NCBI GenBank assembly: GCA_029263395.1
Contig: JAJCXO010000221.1
Location: 186,001 to 250,000, forward strand
Length of the DNA: 64,000 bases
Direction of reading: 5' to 3'
DNA from: Acidobacteriota bacterium
Lineage (GTDB): Bacteria > Acidobacteriota > Thermoanaerobaculia > Multivoradales > J023
This document shows, one piece after another, positions 35,031-43,465 of the stretch. Position numbers and translations under genes: made by a program. Below the pieces are notes generated by a model. The model did no database searches. It was not told the origin of the DNA and was given only the letters and a program-made list of their open reading frames with translations. Positions within the stretch are counted from its first letter, which is position 1. The number at the start of each line of letters is the position of its first letter.

Positions 35031-36709
35031 AGTACCAGAATGCCGACGAGCTGTTGAGGATCGATTTTGAAGCCGCGCTCGAGAAACTTGCCTGGTCTCA
35101 ACTGCAGGGTGCTTGGCAGCTACCCGCCGAGCTGGCGCGATTGGCGATCGCTGGTGGCGCACGTTCGGTGAAGTTGCGCATCGCCGCTCGCCAGCTCACC
35201 CTGGAGGCGCCCGGTGCCAGTCTTTCGTCCGCAACCATTTCGGACTTCGCCAGCGTTTTGGATCACCGGCTCGATGCTGCCGATCGACATCGCGCTATGG
35301 TTGATCTCGAAGAGCGTGATGCCTTCGTGTTGTCCGCCATCGCCTGCTCTCGGCTGCGCGGTCTGACCTTGACGCTTGGTGGCGCTGCTGGCCTGAGCGT
35401 TGAACTGACCACGGCCGGCGACTTGAGTGTGGTCAATCCCAGCGCCTCATCGGTCTCAGATCTCGAGCTCGAGCTCGATGGGCTAGAGATGGAGCCTGGT
35501 CGCGCCACCGATTGGTTGCAGCGCGTCGGTCGATTTTCGAACATACCCATTGAGCTTGATGAAAAGCGCGTTGATCGAGGCTTTCACAAGCCTTTGATCC
35601 GCAAACGACTGTTGGTTGCGCCTTCGGGACCGTCCACTGGTGCTGAGGCGGCAACCACGGTCGACTCGGTGCCGTTGCACGTTGCGGTCGCGATCTCGTC
35701 ACACGGCAGCACACCGCGGTTGTGGCTGTTGCGCCATGGCATCATCGCGACTCATGCGACCGTGCCCGGCTACCCTGCTTTCGAAGCGGCGGTCGAGATG
35801 GCGCCGGTGAGCGGCGCGATAGAGACCGCGTCCGGCCGCGCAGACTTGACCTCACGGGTGACAAGTGCCGCGTTGCGCGAACGACTCAACCCTTACATCC
35901 GAAACCTGGTGGATGCGTCGACTGGCCTGCTGATCCGGTTGGGACGAGAAGCTCCGAATCTGCCCGAGGCCACCCGTGAGCGCCTTGGCAGGTTATTGCT
36001 CGCTGCTGCCCTCAAACGCCGCCGTCTGAGTGAGCTTTATGGCGTCGAGGTGTTCCCTTTGGTGCGTCGTGAGGGGCGACGGTTGGTGTCGATTGATGTG
36101 ATCAGCCGGTTGGTGCGGGTCGAGGAGGGAGGGGCCTGTGCCATCGAGGCGATTCCACCAGGGCAAGATCCAAGAAAATTCTCCTTGACCGGATATGGTG
36201 CGTTGGAGATCAGTCGTAACGAAAGAGCCTTGCTCGGAGAGCTGTTGCAGGTAGTCTTCAGCAACCCACCGGTCCGAGTCCGTCAGGGCAGGGCGAGAAG
36301 GTTCTTGGATTGGGCGGCGACGGTCGTGCCCTCGTTACAAGCTGCCAGCGGTACACCGGTACCGGAATCTGACCTCACCGACGAGGAACAGACGTTCTTG
36401 GTACAGTTGCGGCAGGCAGCTGTCGATAGCGGTCTGCAAAGGATCGAATTTCGCACCGGCGACGGCAAGCCCAGGGCCGACGACGGGTTGCTCCTACTGC
36501 CGCGTCGCAACCCGACGGTGCGTGCTGCATTGCAGGTAGTTGATAGAGACCCTGCGTGGCTCTATCCGGCGACCTTGGCTTTGATGGCAGGCAAGGAGCT
36601 GCCCGGGCCCGAGCTGCGGCGTGTTTGGTTCGCCAGTTTGGACCAGGCTGCTGCCCTGAACGAGCCGGGTGGCAGCGGTACCCGTTTTGGTAGTAGTGCT
36701 GGCGGCTGA
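35027..36709 (+). CDS. unrecognised protein, probable inactive GHKL-like partner
   Basis: A 560-residue cytoplasmic protein with no signal peptide or membrane segment. Its first 200 residues follow the order of a GHKL ATPase: a helix ELARLAIAGGARSVKLRI where the N-box helix and following strand should be, then LTLEAPGASLS in the place of the G1 strand. However, the N-box Asn and the G1 Asp-x-Gly are missing, so ATP binding is unlikely. This resemblance is by eye only. The middle (VPLHVAVAISSHGSTPRLWLLRHGIIATH) and the C-terminal half match nothing I know. The ATG overlaps the fusion-protein stop (ATGA), with GAGGAG just upstream, so equimolar synthesis and complex formation with the 1067-residue protein are likely. 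Confidence 0.6.
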   Translation: MKYQNADELLRIDFEAALEKLAWSQLQGAWQLPAELARLAIAGGARSVKLRIAARQLTLEAPGASLSSATISDFASVLDHRLDAADRHRAMVDLEERDAFVLSAIACSRLRGLTLTLGGAAGLSVELTTAGDLSVVNPSASSVSDLELELDGLEMEPGRATDWLQRVGRFSNIPIELDEKRVDRGFHKPLIRKRLLVAPSGPSTGAEAATTVDSVPLHVAVAISSHGSTPRLWLLRHGIIATHATVPGYPAFEAAVEMAPVSGAIETASGRADLTSRVTSAALRERLNPYIRNLVDASTGLLIRLGREAPNLPEATRERLGRLLLAAALKRRRLSELYGVEVFPLVRREGRRLVSIDVISRLVRVEEGGACAIEAIPPGQDPRKFSLTGYGALEISRNERALLGELLQVVFSNPPVRVRQGRARRFLDWAATVVPSLQAASGTPVPESDLTDEEQTFLVQLRQAAVDSGLQRIEFRTGDGKPRADDGLLLLPRRNPTVRAALQVVDRDPAWLYPATLALMAGKELPGPELRRVWFASLDQAAALNEPGGSGTRFGSSAGG

Positions 36710-36741
36710 AGCCGACCACTCACCTCCCTGGCGGCGAAATG

Positions 36742-36764
36742 CTAACCGACGAGGTTAGTATCAT
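36742..36764 (+). promoter_or_regulatory. palindrome filling a promoter spacer, ahead of ECF sigma gene
   Basis: CTAACC (36742-36747) and GGTTAG (36753-36758) form a 6-bp inverted repeat around GACGA. Directly after it lies TATCAT (36759-36764), a -10-like hexamer ending 6 nt before the ATG at 36771. The 17-bp palindrome would exactly fill the spacer of a promoter whose -35 is at 36736-36741 (GAAATG, not a sigma-70 consensus). It fits an operator or autoregulated promoter, with a leaderless transcript. Confidence 0.45.
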
Positions 36765-36770
36765 TGTCCG

Positions 36771-37364
36771 ATGGACGACAGCATAGGGGCAGAGAGCGAC
36801 CGAGGTATTACCCGACTGCTGTCGGCTTGGCGCGGTGGTGATGAAGAGGCGCTGGACGCGCTGACACCGCTGGTCTATCGAGAGCTTCATCGATTGGCCC
36901 GTGGCTACATGAGGCGAGAGCCGGTCGGGCACATACTGCAAACGACGGCGTTGGTGAACGAGGCGTTCCTGCGTCTCGCTGGAGCTGATGTGGGCTTCCG
37001 CGATCGTGAGCACTTCTTCGCCTTGGCGGCGCGGGTCATGCGGCGCGTCTTGGTGGACTCAGCGCGGCGACGTATTGCCGACAAACGGGGCGGTGACGCG
37101 ACCGCCTTGACCCTGGATGAGGAGCACATGACACCATTGACCTATGGTGGGTTGCTTGAGCTCGATGATGCGCTCCGTTCGCTCGGTCGCTTCGAGCCAC
37201 GGCAGAGTCAAATGGTCGAGTTGCGGTATTTCGGTGGCATGACCGCCGCCGAGATTTCTTCCTATCTCGAAGTGTCGACAGCTACCGTCGAACGCGACCT
37301 GCGGGCAGCGCGCGCTTGGTTGCAGGTGCAGCTTGGAGCGGTCGCCCAACGCGGCTCGACATGA
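36771..37364 (+). CDS. ECF-family RNA polymerase sigma factor (TIGR02999-type)
   Basis: A 197-residue sigma factor. The sigma-2 region includes LVYRELHRLARGYMRREP, HILQTTALVNEAFLRL and HFFALAARVMRRVLVDSARRR. The sigma-4 region includes LRYFGGMTAAEISSYLEVSTATVERDL with its helix-turn-helix. This is the subgroup common in Acidobacteria and Planctomycetes, in which the gene stands before a Ser/Thr protein kinase instead of a classical anti-sigma factor. Here the kinase ATG overlaps the stop (ATGA at 37361-37364). Regulation by kinase phosphorylation or by the palindromic element upstream is inference. Confidence 0.92.
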   Translation: MDDSIGAESDRGITRLLSAWRGGDEEALDALTPLVYRELHRLARGYMRREPVGHILQTTALVNEAFLRLAGADVGFRDREHFFALAARVMRRVLVDSARRRIADKRGGDATALTLDEEHMTPLTYGGLLELDDALRSLGRFEPRQSQMVELRYFGGMTAAEISSYLEVSTATVERDLRAARAWLQVQLGAVAQRGST

Positions 37365-40330
37365 CGCCGCAGCGCTGGCGACAGGTCCAGAGCCTCTTCC
37401 ATGACCTGCTGGCGATGCCGGTCGACGACCGCGTAGCGGTCCTCGAAGAGGCTTGCGGCGACGATCAAGAGTTGCACGATCAGGTCCATTCGATGTTGGT
37501 GGCGGATGTTGCTGCTGAAGCCAAGGACGCCGCCGCTGCCGTCGTCGCCAAGGCCTTCGAGGCTCACGATCGCCCGGACCCAGAGGTGGTTCGGCGATTT
37601 GGACCCTACCGTGTGCTGCGGCAGCTCGGCCGTGGAGGTATGGGCACGGTGTTTCTAGCCGAGCGCGACGATGGGCAGTTCCGTCAACAGGTTGCCATCA
37701 AGCTTGTGCACCCGGGCCTCGACGATGAACAGATCTTGTGCCGCTTGCGGCAAGAGCGGCAGATCTTGGCAGCCCTCGAGCACCCTTGTATTGCGCGGCT
37801 ACTCGATGGCGGGGTCACCGAAGACGGGCGCCCCTACTTCGTGATGGAGCACGTGCGCGGTGAGCCGCTCGACGTGTATTGTGATCGCCATCGTTTGACG
37901 ATCCAGGCTCGGCTCCGGTTGTTTCTCAAGGTCTGTTCGGCGGTCCACCATGCCCATCAGAATCTGGTGCTGCACCGTGATCTGAAACCCGCCAACCTGT
38001 TGGTGACTGGAGACGGTACTCCCAAGTTACTCGACTTCGGCATCGCCAAGCTGCTCGATGTCGACACACCGTTCACCCGGGCAGAAACGGTACCCGGCCT
38101 GCGCCTGCTGACCCCCGACTTTGCCAGCCCCGAGCAGATTCGCGGCGAAGTACTGAGTACCACCTCGGATGTCTATTCGCTCGGTGTGCTGCTGTATGTG
38201 TTGCTGACCGGTCGCCTGCCCTATCGTCTGCCGCGACGCGGTGCCGAGATGGAGAAGGTGGTCCGGGATACTCAACCTCTGCGGCCTTCGACGGCGGTGG
38301 TGCGTCCCAACGAGCTGCTGGCAACCGAGCTCGAGGCCGAACCGATCGCGGTGGGCGACCAGCAATCCGTCCAGACCCCGGAGCAGGTTGCGCGGCTGCG
38401 CGGTGAGCGACCCGAACGACTGCGGCGATTGCTGGCCGGCGACCTCGATACCATTCTGCTGATGGCGTTGCGCAAGGAGCCCGAGCGCCGCTACGCCTCG
38501 GTAGAACAATTGGCCGAGGATCTGCGCCGCCACCTGGAAGCGTTGCCGATCCGAGCCCGTGCCGAAGGCTTGGGTTATCGCTGTGGCAAGTTCATCCAGC
38601 GGCACCGAGTGTTGGTCGCGGCGGCGGTTCTGGTTACGGTGAGTCTGATGATGGGTCTTGTCACCACTGCCTGGCAGGCGCGTCGTGCCGATCGTGCCCT
38701 TGGTGTGGCGCGGGTCCAGCAGCAACGCGCCGAGCAGGTGGTCGACCTGTTGTTGGAGGTCATGGGTCAGGCGGATCCTGCGACGGCCGTCGGTCACGAG
38801 GTGACCGTGCGGGAAGTCCTCGACCGATTCCCAGAAATGGTGGCAAACCGTCTGATGGATCAACCTCTCGATCGTGCGCTGTTGCTCGACACGATGGGGC
38901 GAGCGTACCTTGGGTTGGGGCATCCGGCGATCGCCGAAGCGCCGCTCGAAGAGGCGTTGGCGTTGCATCGTGCTGCGTTGCCAGAAAGCAACCCTTGGCT
39001 GGCGGATAGCCTCGAGCATCTGGCCGAGTTACGTTATGACCAAGGCCGCTACCGCGACGCCGAGAGGCTGGAGATCGAGGCCTTGGCGTTGCGTCGTGAG
39101 CTCTACGGCGAGCTCGATCCGCGGGTCGGCGAAAGCCTGAATGATCTGGCAGCGCTGGCCGATGTGCAGGGGCGGGGCGCGGAGGCCTTGGCGCTGTATG
39201 AGCAGTCCCTGGCCGTGTTTCGGTCGACGGTCGGTGAGCAACACGCCGAATATGCGCGCGCACTCGCCAATCGAGGCATCCTGTCCTTCCGCCTAGGGGA
39301 TTTGGCAAATGCCGAAACGCAGCTACGGCAAGCTCTGGAGATTCGGCATGCGGTGCTGCCGACAGCACATCCCGACGTCATCTCGAATACAGCGAACCTG
39401 GCGGCCATCGCCGAATTGCGTGGGCGCAGCGAAGAGGCCGAACGCTTGATGCGGCAAGGTCTGGAGACTCAGATTCGTGTGCTTGGCGAGCACCATCCAA
39501 GGGTGGCGAGGAGCCGACACAATTTAGCTGCGTTGTTGGTCCGCGGGGATCAGCTGGCGAGTGCCGAAAAGCACTATCGTGCGGCCCTCACCAGCCAGCG
39601 ACAGCGGCTCGGGGAGGACCATCCCGCCTTGGCGGTGGGTATCAACAACCTCGCCGACCTGTTGATGCGTCGCGGCGAGGCCGCCGAAGCGGAGACGTTC
39701 TATCGCGAATCTCTGGCGATCCGTCGTCAACACCGCGTCCCGGCGGCTGAGCTCGCGGTTGGCCTCGTGCGGCTGGCTAATGCCATTGCCCGTCAGCACC
39801 CGAGCGAAGCTGAGGGACTTTATCGTGAAGCGTTGCGATTGCCTGGTGCCGAGGACCCGGCGCAGGGTGTCGAATCGACCCAGCTGTGGCTAGCTCTCGG
39901 CCGGGTCCTGTTGTGGCAGGGCGAGCTGGAAGAGGCAGAAAGCTTGCTGCGTCGGAGTTGGAAGACCCGTCAGGGGCGCGATGGTGTCGACGCCGTGACC
40001 GCTGCTGAAGCGGCTGCGGCGCTTGCCGCGTGTCTGGCTGATGGTGGTCAACAGGACGAAGCCCGTCAGTTGCTCGAACACCAGCTCTTGCGTCTGCAAG
40101 CTGCCTGGCGACCCTCGGATCCCAGGTGGGTCGACGCTAGAGAGCTCTGCGGACGACTACGATGTCAGGGTCCCGCTCATGGTGCCGACGACTACCACAT
40201 TGCGCTGGGCATCGATGGCGACGGCGTGACCGATATCGGCACCTTGGTTGCTGCCGCCGGTGCGCACCCACAGCCAGCGCCCGCAGTCGTCCAGCTTGGC
40301 CAGGAACATGTCGTCGGTACCGGCTCGTGA
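37361..40330 (+). CDS. Ser/Thr protein kinase with transmembrane segment and TPR region; aberrant C-terminus
   Basis: A 989-residue protein. The N-terminal 75 residues are a helical segment typical of this kinase group. The kinase domain (82-370) has the GRGGMG loop (90-95), Lys114 in VAIK, HRDLKPAN at 205, and DFG at 225, so it should be active. A membrane segment lies near 415-437. Tetratricopeptide repeats follow (ALALYEQSLAVFRSTVGEQH and similar) outside the membrane. After WVDARELCGRLR the last 55 or so residues lose the TPR pattern. They are simply the antisense of the opposite-strand SBBP gene (overlap 40157-40330). The natural stop appears to have been lost at a junction near 40160. 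Confidence 0.9.
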   Translation: MTPQRWRQVQSLFHDLLAMPVDDRVAVLEEACGDDQELHDQVHSMLVADVAAEAKDAAAAVVAKAFEAHDRPDPEVVRRFGPYRVLRQLGRGGMGTVFLAERDDGQFRQQVAIKLVHPGLDDEQILCRLRQERQILAALEHPCIARLLDGGVTEDGRPYFVMEHVRGEPLDVYCDRHRLTIQARLRLFLKVCSAVHHAHQNLVLHRDLKPANLLVTGDGTPKLLDFGIAKLLDVDTPFTRAETVPGLRLLTPDFASPEQIRGEVLSTTSDVYSLGVLLYVLLTGRLPYRLPRRGAEMEKVVRDTQPLRPSTAVVRPNELLATELEAEPIAVGDQQSVQTPEQVARLRGERPERLRRLLAGDLDTILLMALRKEPERRYASVEQLAEDLRRHLEALPIRARAEGLGYRCGKFIQRHRVLVAAAVLVTVSLMMGLVTTAWQARRADRALGVARVQQQRAEQVVDLLLEVMGQADPATAVGHEVTVREVLDRFPEMVANRLMDQPLDRALLLDTMGRAYLGLGHPAIAEAPLEEALALHRAALPESNPWLADSLEHLAELRYDQGRYRDAERLEIEALALRRELYGELDPRVGESLNDLAALADVQGRGAEALALYEQSLAVFRSTVGEQHAEYARALANRGILSFRLGDLANAETQLRQALEIRHAVLPTAHPDVISNTANLAAIAELRGRSEEAERLMRQGLETQIRVLGEHHPRVARSRHNLAALLVRGDQLASAEKHYRAALTSQRQRLGEDHPALAVGINNLADLLMRRGEAAEAETFYRESLAIRRQHRVPAAELAVGLVRLANAIARQHPSEAEGLYREALRLPGAEDPAQGVESTQLWLALGRVLLWQGELEEAESLLRRSWKTRQGRDGVDAVTAAEAAAALAACLADGGQQDEARQLLEHQLLRLQAAWRPSDPRWVDARELCGRLRCQGPAHGADDYHIALGIDGDGVTDIGTLVAAAGAHPQPAPAVVQLGQEHVVGTGS

Positions 40331-41203
40331 GGTGAGGTTGGCGAATTGGTTAGTGGGCGTGAACCCAAAGTTGGCAGAACTGAACCCGTTGCCGCTGAAA
40401 TGGCCCGTGATGTAGGCCTCGCCGCGAGCGATCGAACCGTAGGCGTAGGCTGCCACGTCCTGAACGCCGTCGGCATAGGAGCTGCCGAGGTGTTCGACCC
40501 AGTCCACGGGTTCGCAACCGATGACGGAGCGGTTCTTGATCAACCAGTCCTCCAGCGAGACCACATCGTGGGTGGTGGTCAAGTTGCCGGTTGATAACGG
40601 GCCGAAGGCGGCGCTGCCAGTAAAATTCAGCTGGTCGATCGGTGTGCCGTCAGCGAGCTGAAACTCAGCGTCGATCCAGCGATAGGTGATGCTGCCGTCT
40701 TGCCGTACCGAGATTTCGTCGAACAGTGCACCGGAACCCTGGAAGGTTGCAACTGGGAGGTCCTGACTGGTCACCGGTTGATCGTGATAGAACGATTCGA
40801 GTTTCCAAGAGTCGACTTCGGCCGCAGCCGTGATGACCGTTGAACCGGATTGGCTCAAAACCGCCAACTGAGCTACCGCCTCGCCGGTGGAGCCCGCGAC
40901 GTCGAGGCTCCAGAGGTCGCCGAAGCCGGCGGTGGGTGGTTGTAGGCTTAAGTTGAAGCTATCGGCCCCGGCCGGGAGTTCGATACGGGTTTGGCCCTGG
41001 AGGGCGTAACCGTAGGTGGTGATTGCTACCGTATCGGGTGCTGGGCCTGCGGTAAGACGAGTCGTTGCGTCGGCTGAACAGAACTGTACGTCCTTGCTCG
41101 GCACGCAGTTGTCTTGAGCCAAGACCGGTGTCGTGGCGATGCCTAGGGCGGTGGTCAAGGTCAGGAAAGCAGTCGTCAACGCTGCGTAGATCTCACGCTT
41201 CAT
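40157..41203 (-). pseudogene. secreted SBBP-repeat protein, probably 3'-truncated
   Basis: A 348-residue protein with a signal peptide (residues 1-30, ending PVLAQ). The middle is a beta-rich domain of unknown type. From about residue 260 two SBBP-type beta-propeller units start: GVQDVAAYAYGSIARGEAYITGHF, then DDMFLAKLDDCGRWLWVRTGG with GHAVAIDAQRNVVVVGT. The frame then ends at once in GTLTS and TAG. Proteins of this kind usually carry many more units. The stop codon is the antisense of a kinase Leu codon, so the 3' part appears deleted. I start at ATG 41203, which has GAGGT about 6 nt upstream. It may still be expressed as a short protein. Confidence 0.65.
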
Positions 41204-41535
41204 GGTCGTACCTCGGGTAGGGATCGGGCGTCCCGCATCCTGCATTTGGGGTACAGGTCGGTATAGCTCCGATCGAAAATGGGCGAACTGTTGTCTTGCC
41301 TACCCCGACCGCGCAACAACACGGCGGATTCCATCATCGAGTTTGAAAAATCTTCGAGTCCGCTGCTACTCCACCGCGATGGGCCCACTTCGCGGGGATC
41401 TCTCGTCGGCGAAATTCCCCACTAGACACGGATACCGATGCCGAGACGACGGCACTATTCAGCCGGGATCTCAGTAGCAGTCCAGCTGCACGTTGCTGCA
41501 AATGGCCCGTTGCAGTCGAGGCCGGGCTGGAAGCG
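41204..41535. other. intergenic region without recognised features
   Basis: About 330 nt between the SBBP gene and alkD, both on the minus strand. Short frames exist but none has a ribosome binding site or a recognisable product. No strong hairpin or repeat was seen. It must hold the promoter of the SBBP gene and the end of the alkD transcript. Confidence 0.5.
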
Positions 41536-42240
41536 TCAGACGGTGCCCTTCAGGTAGGCCTTGCGCTCCTCGGGCGGGAATTTCTCAATCGCGTAACGCA
41601 GCATGGTACGGGGCATCTTGCGGTAGTGCTCGTGCAAGAAGGTTTTTTCCACCGTCACATCGCGTTTGCCGATTTCCCGCAACATCCAACCGACTGCTTT
41701 GTGGATTAGATCCTCGGAGTCGTCCCGCAACGTGGCGGATAAACGTAAGGCATCGTCGAAATCATTGGCTTTGATGTAGTGGTAGGTGGCGATCATGGCG
41801 ATCCGGCGTTCCCACAAGCTCTCGGAGCGAGCCAGCTGGTCGAGCGGTTGACGACTGCGCGTCTGCAGGTGACCACCGACGATTTGATGTGCCGAGCTGT
41901 CGACCAGATCCCAATTGTTGATGTACCGCGTGTTGTCGAGGTACCCGTCATAGATCGCCTGTTGGACCGTCGCATCACCCTTGGTGAATTTCCTCACCAA
42001 CATCAGGAGGGCGAACAGACGCTCCTCGTGCAGCGGCGACGCCAGGACGCGCCAGGTTTCGGCGAGAGGCAGATCGCGCAGCTTGATGACCTGCTGCCGC
42101 AACACTGGCACACGAATACCGAGGAATTTGTCGCCCTCGCCATATTCACCCGGGCCGGTCTTGAAGAAGCGTTGCGAGTGCTCGGCAATCTTCGGGTTCG
42201 CTAGGTCTTTCAACACTCGACGGACATCCTGTGCCTTCAT
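41536..42240 (-). CDS. DNA alkylation repair glycosylase (AlkD family, HEAT-like)
   Basis: A 234-residue all-helical protein of the AlkC/AlkD HEAT-like repeat family that removes N3- and N7-alkylated bases. Residues matching the Bacillus AlkD catalytic set are present in the right order: Trp110 and Asp114 in NNWDLVD, and an Arg at 145/146 in LWERRIAM. Other family phrases are KFLGIRVPVLRQ near the N-terminus, DLIHKAVGWMLREIGKRD, and MPRTMLRYAIEKF near the end. It reads away from fabI. Confidence in the family is high. Substrate range is inferred from the family. Confidence 0.93.
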   Translation of the reverse strand: MKAQDVRRVLKDLANPKIAEHSQRFFKTGPGEYGEGDKFLGIRVPVLRQQVIKLRDLPLAETWRVLASPLHEERLFALLMLVRKFTKGDATVQQAIYDGYLDNTRYINNWDLVDSSAHQIVGGHLQTRSRQPLDQLARSESLWERRIAMIATYHYIKANDFDDALRLSATLRDDSEDLIHKAVGWMLREIGKRDVTVEKTFLHEHYRKMPRTMLRYAIEKFPPEERKAYLKGTV

Positions 42241-42339
42241 GTGGTGTCGCTTTCGATAGATAGCTTCGGGTGGAGCAGCCGGCTGCTAGTTCGATCAGGG
42301 AGGCCGGCTATTGTGGCGTGCCAGCAGGTCATGGACTGA

Positions 42340-42345
42340 TATAAG
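42340..42345 (+). promoter_or_regulatory. -10 element of fabI, nearly leaderless
   Basis: TATAAG (42340-42345) matches the -10 consensus at five of six positions and ends 9 nt before the ATG at 42355. No ribosome binding site is seen in the intervening ATCCCGCCC. A 0-3 nt leader is expected. No clear -35 was found. Confidence 0.5.
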
Positions 42346-42354
42346 ATCCCGCCC

Positions 42355-43143
42355 ATGGTAAACATTGATCTTACAGGGAAGCGCGCTCTGATCATGGGTG
42401 TCACCAATCGACGCAGTCTGGGTTGGTCGATTGCCGCCAAGTTGCACGCCGCGGGGGCCGAGCTGGCCTTCAGTTATCAGGGTGACCGACTCAAGGGTGA
42501 AGTCGAGAAACTAACCAAAGACATCCCCAGTGCCCGTCTGTATCAGGTTGATGTCACTCAGCAAGATCAGTTGAAAGCTCTTTTCGCCGATCTCGCCGAG
42601 GCTTGGGGCACCATCGACTATTTGGTGCACGCCATCGCCTTCGCGCCGCGTGAGGCTATGGACGGGCGCTACATTGAAACCACCCGCGACGATTGGGTGA
42701 CGGCACTGGAAATCTCTGCCTATTCGTTGGTAGCGGTGGCGGGCGAAGCCGAACCCCTGCTCGCCGAAGATGGTGCAATGGTGACCTTGACCTATTACGC
42801 CGCCGAAAAAGTGGTGCCCAAATACAACGTGATGGGTGTCGCCAAGAGTGCGCTCGAGGCCAGCGTACGCTACCTCGCCTACGATCTGGGGGAGAAGGGG
42901 GTGCGGATCAACGCCATCTCCGCCGGCCCGGTCAAAACTGTCGCAGCGCGCAGCATCCCCGGCTTCATGAAGATGTACAAGCGGGTCGCCGCCGTGTCAC
43001 CGCTGAAGCATCAAGTGGATCAAACCGACGTCGGCAACCTGGGATTGTTCCTGCTCTCGCCGATGAGCGGTGGCATCACCGGCGAGACCATCTATGTCGA
43101 CTCCGGCTTCAATGTCATGGGTATGGATCTCGGCGACGACTAG
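42355..43143 (+). CDS. fabI: enoyl-[acyl-carrier-protein] reductase (NADH type)
   Basis: A 262-residue short-chain dehydrogenase that performs the last reduction of each fatty-acid elongation cycle. The divergent SDR features of FabI are present: GKRALIMGVTNRRSLGWSIA as cofactor loop, HAIAFAPREAM, and the catalytic pair Tyr157 and Lys164 in KYNVMGVAKSALEASVRYLA. That pair has the Tyr-x6-Lys spacing specific to FabI, with the additional Tyr148 ten residues before the catalytic Tyr. GPVKTVAARSIPGF forms the substrate-binding loop. It is monocistronic here, with its own promoter just upstream. It is the triclosan/isoniazid target type of enzyme. Confidence 0.96.
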   Translation: MVNIDLTGKRALIMGVTNRRSLGWSIAAKLHAAGAELAFSYQGDRLKGEVEKLTKDIPSARLYQVDVTQQDQLKALFADLAEAWGTIDYLVHAIAFAPREAMDGRYIETTRDDWVTALEISAYSLVAVAGEAEPLLAEDGAMVTLTYYAAEKVVPKYNVMGVAKSALEASVRYLAYDLGEKGVRINAISAGPVKTVAARSIPGFMKMYKRVAAVSPLKHQVDQTDVGNLGLFLLSPMSGGITGETIYVDSGFNVMGMDLGDD

Positions 43144-43465
43144 TGGATCGCGTCGCTTGGGTTCGGCATTGTTTCGAGGGGCGGGCGCGAAGGGTCGGGG
43201 AGCCGGGTAGGGTAGTCTGGATCGGCGTCCAGGAGAACTTCGGACGCGAAAGTCCCTCAAGGCGGAGAGGCCCTGGCAGGTGTCTCGATCTACGGGCCGT
43301 TCCACGTCCGCCGCTCGGGCTAGTTTGAGGATCAGTGTCTTTTGGACAGCGTGAAGTAGCAACTAGAATCCCCATCTCATCCGAGTCGATAGCTGGAGAC
43401 GCTGGCCAGCTAGGAGCTACCGACTGAACGGTGACGCGCTAGTCAATGAAGCGATAACAAGTGCA
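43144..43465 (+). other. intergenic region without recognised features
   Basis: About 320 nt between fabI and the membrane protein gene at 43466. I see no convincing frame with a ribosome binding site, no tRNA and no strong terminator. It should contain the promoter of the two-gene membrane protein operon. That start has no good Shine-Dalgarno sequence (AACAAGTGCA before the ATG). Confidence 0.5.
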
